In this document: piece after piece, positions 10,086 through 19,010 of the stretch
Numbering within the stretch: the first letter of the stretch is position 1
Layout: each line of letters starts with the position of its first letter
NCBI GenBank assembly: GCA_050955045.1
Contig: JBPBQV010000030.1
Location: 248,001 to 312,000 of the forward strand
Direction: 5' to 3'
DNA length: 64,000 bases
Source of the DNA: Mucilaginibacter_A sp050955045
Lineage (GTDB): Bacteria; Bacteroidota; Bacteroidia; Sphingobacteriales; Sphingobacteriaceae
The notes under the pieces: generated by a model
What the model saw: the letters and a program-made list of their open reading frames with translations, nothing else
What the model was told of the DNA's origin: nothing
Databases searched by the model: none
Translations under genes and position numbers: made by a program

Positions 10086-11003
10086 ATGGAATTTGGAAAA
10101 GTAGAACCGCATGAAGTAGCCGCAATAGATTTTAATTTACCTCCAGATCCGGCTTTTACAACAGAAACGCTTAAAAGCAATCCGGCTCAGCAAAAATTAA
10201 AAGTTCATGTGGGTTGCGTTACTTGGGGAACGAAAGAATGGGTGGGCGAGGTTTATCCCGAAGGCACCAAAGACAGCAAGTTTTGGGAAGCTTATGCGCG
10301 GCAATTTAGTTTGATGGAACTGAATGCTACGTTTTATCAGCTTTATCCGGCGGAAACGCTAACTAAATGGAAGGAAAGAGTAGCTACAAATTCAGATTTT
10401 TTATTTTGTCCGAAGTTTCCCAAGCAGATCAGCCATGCACAATCTTTGTATGGCGCGCAGGACCTGACAACTGTTTTCTACGAAAATATGCTGGCTTTCG
10501 GGGAGAAATTAGGTCCGCTTTTTTTGCAGTTAAGCGATTATTTCGGTCCGGAACGTTTTACAGAACTGGAAATGTACCTGAAACAGTTGCCACAGGATGT
10601 TCCGGTTTTTGTAGAGTTACGGCACGAACGCTGGTTTTCGGATATATCAGCCCGGGAAAAGGTTTTTGCTATGCTGCGGAATTTAAACATCGGCGCGGTA
10701 ATTTCTGATGTGGCCGGCAGGCGTGATGCGGCGCACATGCACTTGCCTACGCCTTCTGCTTTTATTCGTTTTGTAGGGAATTCTTTGCATCCAAATATCA
10801 ATCATCAGCGTGCAGATGTTTGGGTAAAACGGATCAAAAGCTGGCAGGAGCAAGGCTTGCAATCTTTGTTTTTGTTTGTGCACTTACAACAAACTGTGGG
10901 TGAGGCAAAGCTGGCTGATTACTTTATAGATAAACTTAATCAAGAATTGGGTTTGGAGTTGAAACGACCGCGTTTTATTGCTAAACCTTTGGAATTGTTT
11001 TAA
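10086..11003 (+). CDS. DUF72 (YecE-like) family protein
   Basis: 305 residues. The DUF72 TIM-barrel-like domain starts at about residue 38 with KVHVGCVTWGTKEWVGEVYP and continues with SLMELNATFYQLYP, FLFCPKFPKQISH, LGPLFLQLSDYFGPE, VFVELRHERWF and FLFVHLQQ, all conserved in the family. The biochemical role of DUF72 proteins is not settled, so no reaction is assigned. No signal peptide, hence cytoplasmic. Same orientation as the upstream regulator but separated by 40 bp carrying a copy of the recurring 12-mer; it may be an independent gene. A roughly 50-nt stem-loop lies 87 bp after its stop. Confidence 0.85.
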   Translation: MEFGKVEPHEVAAIDFNLPPDPAFTTETLKSNPAQQKLKVHVGCVTWGTKEWVGEVYPEGTKDSKFWEAYARQFSLMELNATFYQLYPAETLTKWKERVATNSDFLFCPKFPKQISHAQSLYGAQDLTTVFYENMLAFGEKLGPLFLQLSDYFGPERFTELEMYLKQLPQDVPVFVELRHERWFSDISAREKVFAMLRNLNIGAVISDVAGRRDAAHMHLPTPSAFIRFVGNSLHPNINHQRADVWVKRIKSWQEQGLQSLFLFVHLQQTVGEAKLADYFIDKLNQELGLELKRPRFIAKPLELF

Positions 11004-11089
11004 TAACCTCATCTCGACCTACCGTCTCTAAAAAAGAGGAAGGTTTTGTTTATGATTCTATATCATAATTTTCCTTGTTAATAATACTT

Positions 11090-11142
11090 AAATGTTATCT
11101 TAAAAGTAGCACTGTGGAATGCTGTTTTTAAAGATAACATTT
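11090..11142. terminator. Stem-loop downstream of the DUF72 gene
   Basis: A perfect 12-bp inverted repeat: AAATGTTATCTT at 11090-11101 pairs with AAGATAACATTT at 11131-11142. The 29-nt loop can form a small inner AGCA/TGCT stem. There is no long U-run directly after the right arm, so termination is only one possibility; it may simply be a cruciform-forming palindrome. Confidence 0.4.
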
Positions 11143-11628
11143 CAATCCTCACTATCATTAGCAATTAGTATTCATATCCTACAGCTAAACTTTTCATTAT
11201 TATCTTCTTTGGTGTTTATGCTTGAAATAAAGCTTTTTCGAGAAGTTTCTTTTCTAGCATTAAAATGCTTCTCTTATCAATAAATTTCTTTTGAACTGCC
11301 GTTACATTCTTCTGTTCTGATGCTAATTGTTAAAGCTTAATTTTCGAAAGCAGGAATTTAAAATTGTAATAGAAAATATAAAAATTATAAAAGAAGTATA
11401 GTAGCAGTTAATAAAAGTGGAACCTACTGCAACTTTTAATCGTAAGACATACCCGTAAGCTATTGAATGTAACAAAATTTGATAATTAGTTAAACGGCTA
11501 TACCATAGAATTTTAAGTAACTATTCGCGGTTTTTACTTGAGTCTAAGTAAGCAGATGAACAAGTTTTCAAATAACATTTATTAGTTCATTTAAATGTAT
11601 CGATTACTTAACTGAAATTTATTTTTTT
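11143..11628. other. AT-rich gene-free stretch with degraded palindromic-repeat pieces
   Basis: No credible gene. It holds a one-mismatch 12-mer ATGCTTCTCTTA at 11265-11276, TAAAAGAAGTAT at 11388-11399, and terminus-like pieces GAAAGCAGGAATT near 11346 and TAGCAGTT near 11401. These look like one or two overlapping decayed copies of the nested palindrome described elsewhere, but arm spacing (135 bp) does not match the good copies, so borders are not assigned. Any promoter for the lipoprotein gene at 11629 should lie here; no clear TAnnTTTG was found. Confidence 0.35.
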
Positions 11629-13236
11629 ATGATTTTTTCTCCAATAAAAAACGTGTTCCTGTTTGGACTCTTACTGATTACTATTTCAAGTTGTAAAAAA
11701 GAATCTATAGCTGTAGATGCAATAGATGTTACAAGTAGTATAGCTGCCGGTACACCAGATGTAAATGTAAATGTTGATGTAAGTGTTGTTAAAAATGACG
11801 TTTCGAACCTTTATAAAGGAATAAACATTACAGAAAACTGGGAAGATCAATCTTACTGGAATTACCCAACGGCTCCTGCAACTACTATTAAATCAATGGG
11901 TTCAAATATTATCAGAGCTGGCAATGATGATACATTTTGGTCGGAACCTCCTTATACAAGCCCAAAACCGCATTTAATTAATTATGGCCCTAATGAATAT
12001 TTATCTTATCAAACAGACATCGTTGAAAGTGATGGCATTCATTTGAAAAGCAGATATTTGGATATCGACGAATATGTTCAGTTATGCCGAGAGAGTAATA
12101 GTGAGCCTGAAATCATTATTCCTTATAATAAGATATATTACAAAGGTTCTGCCGGTAGTAATACAACTGCCAAAGAAGACTTTCTAAGAAATGCCGAATC
12201 CTTAGTAAACTATGCGAACAAAATAAAAGGTTATAATATTAAATTTTGGGAAATTGGTAATGAAAGCTGGCAGCCAAGTACTAACGTTACAGCGGAAAAT
12301 TACAGGGATGATTTGATCCAGTTTTCTAAGCGAATGAAAGCAGTTGACCCTTCCATTAAAATCATAGCTAACGGTAATAGTGCAAATTGGTTCAAAACGG
12401 TATTAGCTGGCGCTGCGGGTAGTATTGATTTTATCAACATCAGCTATTATCCAACTTATAGTTATCCAGGATATGATTTTTATAAAACTAATGATATTTC
12501 CTACGGTAATGATGCAACTGTTATGAATGCAATCCAGTCTCTTTCTTCAACTCCACATAATGACAGGTCAACTAATGCAGTTGTAAGTGATGCTGTGCAG
12601 GCTATTGCTACATCAGCAAATAGTCAAAAGATAAAACTGATTGTTACAGAGTTTAATGCAGCAGGATTTTATGGACAGTGGCAAGATGGTAATGATTTAG
12701 GACATGCTTTAGTTAGCTTTCAGATTGGTGCAGATTTAATGAGCAATCCAAGTATTTATTTTTCAAGTTTCTGGAATTTGAGGTGGTACTACGGTTACCA
12801 GCCTAATGGTGCTCATTGGCTGCCAACAGATACCAGTCCTAAAACAGTTTTTAATGCTGCTGATAACCAGGGCAATCTTAACCCTAATGGTACAAGCCTG
12901 TCTATTTTATACAATAATGCTATCGGTGCAATGGTTGATGCCCAAAGCGACAATCAATTAATCAGGCCGTATGCGTGTTATGATAGAAATTCTGGGAAAA
13001 CAAATCTGTTCCTTGTCAATAAAGACCAGTCATCCCATTATGTAAAAGTTAATTTAAAAAATTTATCTAAAAAGTCAGCGAAAGATTTAACAGCAGAAGT
13101 TTGGGTATTTACCGGAACAGGGGACAAAGACACTAATCCAACCTGGAAGAAGCTAAGCAAAAAAGTAACTATAACAGATACTGTAGCAACATTAGATTTA
13201 GGTGCTGAATCTATTACTATGGTTAAATTGAAATAG
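11629..13236 (+). CDS. Clan GH-A glycosidase-like lipoprotein (GH51-like)
   Basis: 535 residues. N-terminal lipoprotein signal ending LLITISSC with Cys22 as the lipidation site, so probably outer-membrane anchored. The barrel shows KFWEIGNESW (Glu212, acid/base position after beta-strand 4) and LIVTEFNAAG (Glu341, nucleophile position), the paired-glutamate layout of clan GH-A. A C-terminal beta-sandwich follows, with TNLFLVNKDQ and LGAESITMVKLK at the end, as in GH51/GH39-type arabinofuranosidases and xylosidases. The family is not certain; GH51 is the best guess. It is set apart from the rhamnose operon by 625 bp and shares the AT-rich composition of the exopolysaccharide locus, so it may act on that polymer. 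The start is the first Met before the hydrophobic segment. Confidence 0.65.
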   Translation: MIFSPIKNVFLFGLLLITISSCKKESIAVDAIDVTSSIAAGTPDVNVNVDVSVVKNDVSNLYKGINITENWEDQSYWNYPTAPATTIKSMGSNIIRAGNDDTFWSEPPYTSPKPHLINYGPNEYLSYQTDIVESDGIHLKSRYLDIDEYVQLCRESNSEPEIIIPYNKIYYKGSAGSNTTAKEDFLRNAESLVNYANKIKGYNIKFWEIGNESWQPSTNVTAENYRDDLIQFSKRMKAVDPSIKIIANGNSANWFKTVLAGAAGSIDFINISYYPTYSYPGYDFYKTNDISYGNDATVMNAIQSLSSTPHNDRSTNAVVSDAVQAIATSANSQKIKLIVTEFNAAGFYGQWQDGNDLGHALVSFQIGADLMSNPSIYFSSFWNLRWYYGYQPNGAHWLPTDTSPKTVFNAADNQGNLNPNGTSLSILYNNAIGAMVDAQSDNQLIRPYACYDRNSGKTNLFLVNKDQSSHYVKVNLKNLSKKSAKDLTAEVWVFTGTGDKDTNPTWKKLSKKVTITDTVATLDLGAESITMVKLK

Positions 13237-13331
13237 GTAATGCTTCATAACTAGTAAACTAAAGTTTCAGCATCCTATGAAAAAGTAGTCAATCTAGCTA
13301 TTTTCCAAATAGAAATTTAATAGAAATAGTA

Positions 13332-13480
13332 TTGAGTCCATATAGATTTTGCACATTAAAGTTCTAATGCTTCTTTTATCTTATAAAAATTATCCTTTTT
13401 CTATTCACATTTCATAACTATATAAATATTTTTTTAAAGAAATAGTGTAATCTTTTCTAATATAAATTTAAACAAATCTT
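13332..13480. repeat. Nested palindromic element, copy K (degraded)
   Basis: Lies in the 456-bp gap between two convergent genes. Left terminus-like GAGTCCATATAGATTTT near 13334, exact left inner arm ATGCTTCTTTTA at 13367-13378, weak right inner arm TTAAAGAAATAG at 13434-13445, right terminus AAATTTAAACAAATCTT ending at 13480. Total about 149 bp, as in the better copies. Borders are approximate. Nothing else is recognisable between 13237 and 13692. Confidence 0.45.
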
Positions 13481-13692
13481 ATAATCTAAAAGAATATTTA
13501 TATTATTTTACCCGTTAAAAAATTAATACATTTATAGCTTTGCCTTACACAGAGCTATAAATGTATTAAACTTTTGTATAATAGTAAATATATAACATAA
13601 CGCTACTTATTTTAAAGATACGGTCAATAATTATTAGGAAATAGTATAATACGTAATGTTATTGAAACCGTGATTAGTAAAACAAATACATA

Positions 13693-14271
13693 TTAATAGT
13701 GGATCTTCTTTAATTTGCTAAATTCATAATATTTTGATTTTACTATATATAAATGCTTCTGTAGATCCTCAAAAGTTTCAAATCTATCTTTTAGTTTTTT
13801 TGCAGGAGTACCAGCATAAATCGAATAAGGTTCTACATCTTTAGTAACCAATGAACCTGCACCAATTATGCTTCCTTCACCTATTCTTACGCCTCCTAAT
13901 ATAGTAGCACCATAACCCACCCATACATCATCTTCAATAATCGTTATTAAATTTAACCCTTTCCAGTTATAATCTCTATCACGAATTTGTACAGCCAACC
14001 TTATTGGCGTTCCAATTTGCTGATAACAATGATCGTAACGGCCTATAATTGCAACTTTATTTCCAAATATTACATCATCACCAATGTTAACATCAGTTTC
14101 AATAAAAGAATCTCTGCCAATATAAAAGTTTTTACCAATCTTAATTTTGTTTTTTGCCCATATCCTAACTCTTGCACCTGAATGAAAACCTTTATCAATT
14201 TGATATTTTCTATGTATAACTTTCCTTAGAAATAAGTTTCTGGCTTTTTTTAAAAAAGCAATTATCGCCAT
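13693..14271 (-). CDS. Hexapeptide-repeat (left-handed beta-helix) acyltransferase
   Basis: 192 residues. From about residue 38 to 165 it consists of hexapeptide turns (KIGKNFYIGRDSFIETDVNI, VWVGYGATILGGVRIGEGS, IGAGSLVTKDVEPYSIYAGTPAKKL), the hallmark of the CatB/WcaF-type O-acetyltransferases. No signal peptide, so cytoplasmic. Such enzymes acetylate sugar residues of capsule or O-antigen repeat units using acetyl-CoA; the acceptor is unknown. It stands alone at the left end of the polysaccharide locus, with over 400 bp on both sides. The C-terminal roughly 25 residues are lysine-rich and outside the fold. Confidence 0.82.
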   Translation of the reverse strand: MAIIAFLKKARNLFLRKVIHRKYQIDKGFHSGARVRIWAKNKIKIGKNFYIGRDSFIETDVNIGDDVIFGNKVAIIGRYDHCYQQIGTPIRLAVQIRDRDYNWKGLNLITIIEDDVWVGYGATILGGVRIGEGSIIGAGSLVTKDVEPYSIYAGTPAKKLKDRFETFEDLQKHLYIVKSKYYEFSKLKKIHY

Positions 14272-14673
14272 GTTATTATTTTTTAAATTCTATTGATTAG
14301 TCAAGATAGCAAGATAGCAAGAATATTACTAAGTTCTTTTATAAGAGTTTTTAGTAAATAACTTTAATTGACTTTATGAAATCCATGTAAATTAAGCATT
14401 AAAAAGTTATGAATCATATTATTAATTTATTCTATAAGATTTAAAACAAATAATAGAAAATGCTGATGTGTTTTTTATTATAAAATCTTACATAAACATT
14501 TATTTTAGATTATGTAAGTATTTATTTAATAAAAATTATATAGGTGAAAGAAAAAACCAATAAGCAAAATTGAAATTTATTGCAACTAGTAAAATCACCC
14601 TAAGGGTAAATTAAGTAAAAAGAAATATTTTATAATATACTTTTTTACTTAAAAAGCATATAGGTATAAATTA
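14272..14673. other. AT-rich gap without recognisable gene
   Basis: 402 bp, very AT-rich. A short direct repeat of GATAGCAA occurs near 14305 and a trivial palindrome ACCCTAAGGGT near 14597. I see no ORF of substance, no clear promoter motif and no copy of the palindromic element. Confidence 0.6.
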
Positions 14674-15399
14674 TCAATATTTAATTTTGTGTTTAAGTAA
14701 AGCATAAAGAAATATAGGCCCATAATACAAGTATCTCTTCCACATGCGTTGTGGCTCGTTAAGCAATCGTCCAAGCCACTCAACATTTGAATTTACCCAA
14801 AAATTAGCTGGACGCGTTATTGTACCTGCATAAAAATCAAATACTGCACCTATTGAACCTATTATTTTTGTTTCTAATTGTTGTTTATGTGCAATTGCCC
14901 ATTTTTCCTGTTTAGGAGCAGTCATTCCAACAAATAATACATCAGGTTTGAATTGATTAACCTGAAAAACCATATTAGCATTGTCCTCATCCGAAAAGAT
15001 AGCTTTAAAAGGAGGAGAATAATAGCCTACTTTAATATTAGGATATTCGAGTGCTATTCTTTCTTTAATATTTTTTAATGTTTTTTCTGTAGAGCCTAAA
15101 TAAAAACAACTGCCATATTCTTTATTCAATTTACTTAATAGATGATAATGAAGGTCTGAGCCTGAAATTTTATTTATTTTGTCTCCAGTTTGTAGCCTAA
15201 CAGCAGCTACAATTCCAACGCCATCAGGTAATAGTACGTCTGATTCTAATAAAGCATTTTTAAACTCAGCCTCTTTTTCTGCCATGCAAAAAGAATATTG
15301 GTTAATTGTATTAATCACTATTTTCGGCAATTGAGGTAAATCGTCAAGTGGTTTTGTAAACAGGTTATAGCCTGCATAGTTACTTAAATTTTCACTCAT
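14674..15399 (-). CDS. WecG/TagA/CpsF family glycosyltransferase (GT26)
   Basis: 241 residues, the normal family length. Conserved blocks in order: TINQYSFCMAEKEAEFKNAL, VLLPDGVGIV, KISGSDLHYHLL, FYLGSTEKTL, LFVGMTAPKQEKW, SIGAVFDFYAGT and RLLNEPQRMWKRYLYYGP. These enzymes add a sugar (ManNAcA, ManNAc and others) to an undecaprenyl-diphosphate-linked acceptor at the inner face of the cytoplasmic membrane during polymer synthesis. The gene stands alone, with gaps of 402 and 648 bp. A decayed paralogue of it lies at 47161-47542. Family assignment is firm; donor sugar unknown. Confidence 0.92.
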   Translation of the reverse strand: MSENLSNYAGYNLFTKPLDDLPQLPKIVINTINQYSFCMAEKEAEFKNALLESDVLLPDGVGIVAAVRLQTGDKINKISGSDLHYHLLSKLNKEYGSCFYLGSTEKTLKNIKERIALEYPNIKVGYYSPPFKAIFSDEDNANMVFQVNQFKPDVLFVGMTAPKQEKWAIAHKQQLETKIIGSIGAVFDFYAGTITRPANFWVNSNVEWLGRLLNEPQRMWKRYLYYGPIFLYALLKHKIKY

Positions 15400-16047
15400 T
15401 TTTTAAAGGTAAGTTTATACTTATTATTAATTTAAACAATACTAAAAATAACTCTTATCTGTACTGCTTAAATAAATCATCTATTGTAACGTCCAAATTA
15501 ATAGATTTAAAAAACATAAAAACTACAAAAACTTAACTGGTTAAATTTAGAACTTTAAAAGTGATACTATTTACACAAAGCAGATAGTATTGGTAATTTA
15601 AAGTTTATAATTTTATTAATTGGTATAATGTAAACAAAAAATGCATAAAATGTTTTCCTAAAAATTTAAGCATTTAATAACGAAATAAATCAATCTTGTC
15701 AGGGTTAAAACGTTATCTAGGATAGTGCTTAATCCAAACGATAAGTATTAAATAGTTGCAGAAGCTGTCTCTTAATTGCCTTTTCATCGATAACTAATCT
15801 TGTTTTAGTTGTACAAACTCTATTTTCTTTGTTTTATAAAATCTATCAATTATAGAAATTATTTCCTAATAGAAGAATAATTATTTTAATAAAAAAATCA
15901 GAAAAACTTTAAGGTTATGTTGTTTATTTACAAAGCTGGTCAATGATTTTAATTAAATCCTTTTTATTTATAATAAAACATCACCTATTGTACTTCAAAC
16001 AAATAGGGCCTATATACTTTTAGTTATCGCCGTAGTAAAACCCAAAA
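15400..16047. other. AT-rich gap without recognisable gene
   Basis: 648 bp between the WecG-type gene and the 3' end of the NHL-repeat gene. Weak short inverted repeats only (for example AATTATT near 15857 with AATAATT near 15876). No coding frame, no good promoter and no intact palindromic element were seen. Confidence 0.55.
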
Positions 16048-18660
16048 TTATCTAATAATAGTAACGCCGCCGCTTATTTTCTTGCTATTGCTGTCTAAAT
16101 CAATCACATAATAATAAGTCCCAATAGAAAGAAGATTACCATTTAATGAACCATCCCAGGCTTTACTATATCCTTTTGATTGGTAAACCAGTGAGCCATA
16201 ACGGTTATAAACACTCACCAAACAGTTTGGATAATAAATTAGAGCAGTAATATTCCAGTAATCATTTATACCATCTGCATTAGGGGTAAAGGTATTAGGA
16301 ATATTTAAAGTAGGTGCTGGAAGAATATTTACGGATACCGGCATACTAGTAACAGTTATGAGTGTACATCCATCGTTTACCGTAATGGTACAAGTAACAT
16401 GATCATTAGTTTTTAAAGTTTTGCTGGTAAAAGTAGCACTATTGGTACCCGTATTTATTCCGTTAATCTGCCATTGGTAAGAGATAATTGCTGCTATAGT
16501 AACAGGTAAAGTAGTAAAAGTAACAACTGTGCCTGCATAAACTTGATTTGCCGATGCAATAATGGAAAGGCTGGTATTAAAAGGCGGAATCAGATTTACT
16601 TTAATAGCGTTAGATAAAACCACCGGAGCTGCAATACATTTACCTGTATTATTAATAAGCATACAAGTAACTAAATCTCCATTTACAAAATTACTATCAG
16701 TAAACACCGGATTATTACTTCCTGAATTTACACTGTTTACCTGCCATTGATAAATTGGATTTGTACCACCATTGGTTGAAGTTGCGGTAAAAGTCATTTC
16801 ACTTCCGCTACAAACAGAACCGGTAGCTGACGATATTATGGAAATTGTGGGCGTAATATAAGGGTTGGCATTTATACCAGTTATCTTATTGGATGAATTA
16901 CTGACTGGACAGGAATCATTATTAGTTACTTTACATTGAATAACATCTGCCTGGGCAATATTGGTAGTAGTAAAAGTTGGACTGTTAATGCTGACTTTTA
17001 CACCATTAACTTGCCATTGATAAGTTGGATTACTGCCAGCATTCGTTACAGTTGCAGTAAAGGTAACGGGCATACCCATGCAAACGTTGTTATAATCCGG
17101 AGTGATATTAACTATGGGAAGAACCGGTGAAATTACTGTTAGATTTTGTTGTGCAGATGTGCTTCCGTCAGTAGCATTGATTACTGTAACGCCTGATCCG
17201 GTAATATGTATTTTATTATTTATAATAGTTGCTACAGTAAAATTGCTACTGGTATATGTTATTGTTCCGATGCCACTTGTTGCACCAGGATCAAAATCAG
17301 TATCGCAACTATTTTTAGATGGAAGAGTTGCAAAAGCAAGAGGTGCTAAATTTTCTACTTTGATATTTACGACCGTACTACTACTGCCGCGTATATTGTA
17401 TGCTGTAATGGTATAATCGGTAGCAGGAGATAGAACAGTTGGAGTACCGCTAATATTTCCTGTTGCTGAATCAAAAATCAAACCTGTAGGCAAAGTTTTA
17501 TTAATTGTATAGCCAGTGGTTGAAATTCTTCTTATTGCGCCGTTATGATAAGCGTCTGCACCATATAGATTTCCTTCAGTATCAATAGCTAGATCGTATA
17601 AACCTGAAAAACTGGCAGCTGTACCAATGCCATTTACAAAGCCAACTGAACCAGTCCCTGCTAACGTAGTTACTACACCCGCTGGGGTTATCTTCCGAAT
17701 CAAAAGATTTCCGGCATCTGCTACGTATATATTACCTAAATGATCAGCTGCAATTCCTACAGGCAAATTAAAGCTTGCAGCAGTACCAACACCATCAATT
17801 GAACCTGTAATTCCACTACCAGCAAAAGTAGTTACCACACCTGCAGGTGTTATTTTTCTTATGATACTATTAAAATCTGTAACATAAAGGTTTTCATTAT
17901 TATCACAAGTTAAACATTGTGGATGATGAAAACTTGCTGCTGTACCTATCCCGTTTACAGCTCCAACGGCTCCGCTACCTGCAAAAGTAGTAACTACTCC
18001 AGCGGGAGTAATTTTTCTTATTAAATTATTATCTCTGTCACCTACAAAAACATTACCCGAATTATCTACAGTTATACCACTTGGAGATCCAAATTGTGCT
18101 GCTGTCCCTGTTCCATTAGCAAACCCTGGTGTGCTTCCTGCCAAGGTAGTAACTACTCCGGTAGGTGTTATCTTCCTGATCAAGCTACTGCCATAATCTG
18201 CAACATAAACATTGTTTGCAACGTCTGTAGCTAAAGTTATAGGCGCATAAAAAGTAGCTGTTGAGCCAACTCCATCAGCAGAACCTTCAGCACCGCTTCC
18301 AGCCAAAACACTAACTGTACCATCAGACGAAATCTTTTTGATAATGTTATTTTCACGATCAGCTATATAAATGTTACCCAGAAGGTCTAATGCTACTCCT
18401 GTCGGATGGGCAAATCTTGCTGTTGATAAGGTACCAACAGCATTTCCATAACCATTACCAGTTAACGTAGCAACCTCTCCATAGGCCCTGTTTGGCACAT
18501 TCCCGCCTGTATTAGCTGGCAACAAAGGAGTAATAGCAGTATTGATTGTATAGCTTTGAGGAGTTGAATAGCTGATATTAGGCGCTTGAGCAATAACATT
18601 ACCCAAAAACAATACCATTAGTATGACCAGTAGTGCTTTTTGAGAAGAGTTGCAAGCCAT
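16048..18660 (-). CDS. Secreted NHL-repeat protein with Ig-like domains and T9SS type B (CHU_C) sorting domain
   Basis: 870 residues. Signal peptide at residues 1-25 (LLVILMVLFLGNVIAQ). Residues about 60-390 hold six NHL-type beta-propeller blades, each with variants of GVALDLLGNIYIADRENNII and TPAGVVTTFAGSG. Then come a putative-Ig stretch (NISGTPTVLSPATDYTITAY), several PKD/Ig-like repeats with NPTYQWQVNGV, and from about 785 the gliding-motility-type C-terminal domain (NTFTPNADGINDYWNI ... GTYYYVIDLD ... KISGGVTIIR). This domain directs export through the type IX secretion system. A cell-surface or secreted binding protein is likely; ligand unknown. It is transcribed alone inside the polysaccharide locus, with large gaps on both sides. 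Confidence 0.88.
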   Translation of the reverse strand: MACNSSQKALLVILMVLFLGNVIAQAPNISYSTPQSYTINTAITPLLPANTGGNVPNRAYGEVATLTGNGYGNAVGTLSTARFAHPTGVALDLLGNIYIADRENNIIKKISSDGTVSVLAGSGAEGSADGVGSTATFYAPITLATDVANNVYVADYGSSLIRKITPTGVVTTLAGSTPGFANGTGTAAQFGSPSGITVDNSGNVFVGDRDNNLIRKITPAGVVTTFAGSGAVGAVNGIGTAASFHHPQCLTCDNNENLYVTDFNSIIRKITPAGVVTTFAGSGITGSIDGVGTAASFNLPVGIAADHLGNIYVADAGNLLIRKITPAGVVTTLAGTGSVGFVNGIGTAASFSGLYDLAIDTEGNLYGADAYHNGAIRRISTTGYTINKTLPTGLIFDSATGNISGTPTVLSPATDYTITAYNIRGSSSTVVNIKVENLAPLAFATLPSKNSCDTDFDPGATSGIGTITYTSSNFTVATIINNKIHITGSGVTVINATDGSTSAQQNLTVISPVLPIVNITPDYNNVCMGMPVTFTATVTNAGSNPTYQWQVNGVKVSINSPTFTTTNIAQADVIQCKVTNNDSCPVSNSSNKITGINANPYITPTISIISSATGSVCSGSEMTFTATSTNGGTNPIYQWQVNSVNSGSNNPVFTDSNFVNGDLVTCMLINNTGKCIAAPVVLSNAIKVNLIPPFNTSLSIIASANQVYAGTVVTFTTLPVTIAAIISYQWQINGINTGTNSATFTSKTLKTNDHVTCTITVNDGCTLITVTSMPVSVNILPAPTLNIPNTFTPNADGINDYWNITALIYYPNCLVSVYNRYGSLVYQSKGYSKAWDGSLNGNLLSIGTYYYVIDLDSNSKKISGGVTIIR
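17520..18465 (-). repeat. Tandem NHL-blade-coding repeats
   Basis: Inside the T9SS cargo gene, about six units of roughly 160-170 bp encode the propeller blades. Each contains variants of RKITPAGVVTT, followed by LAGSG or FAGSG. Units are similar at the DNA level but not identical, consistent with internal duplication and divergence. Confidence 0.75.
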
Positions 18661-18824
18661 ATTAAAAAATTCTGTGATGTTAACATTGCAGATAAGTATA
18701 TAGTTTTTTCCATATTTCCTTATACAAATGAGTTTAAAAACCTAATATGCTTATTTAGTTAAACACTAATTACCTTATTAAAATGGCTAATTTAGTGAAA
18801 TACAAACTTCTAAATTATAATTTT

Positions 18825-18983
18825 AGTTAGTTTGAAAATTTTATTGAATATGTTTCTATGCTTATTTTAGCACATAAAAAATAGTTTTTTTATGCTTTTT
18901 GTAGGAAAAAGAGAAATAAAGAATGGATTTTCATGGCTAAAAGAAGCGCGGCAGCTTTTTCGAATATATATTAAACAAGCTCT
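18825..18983. repeat. Nested palindromic element, copy J
   Basis: Left inner arm ATGCTTATTTTA at 18858-18869 and right inner arm TAAAAGAAGCGC at 18938-18949 span 92 bp, the same spacing as in the best copies. The right outer terminus TTAAACAAGCTCT ends at 18983; the left terminus AGTTAGTTTGAAAATTTTA starts near 18825. An A/T hairpin (CATAAAAAA with TTTTTTATG, 18873-18894) sits inside. It lies between the 5' end of the NHL gene and the 3' end of the next glycosyltransferase gene, occupying much of a 350-bp gap that holds nothing else. Confidence 0.55.
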
Positions 18984-19010
18984 TATTCCTCAATAATTTT
19001 TAACAAAATA

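Noticed and set aside
16936..17416. Open frames on the + strand within the NHL/T9SS gene
   Set aside because: These are antisense shadows of a clear 870-residue secreted protein.
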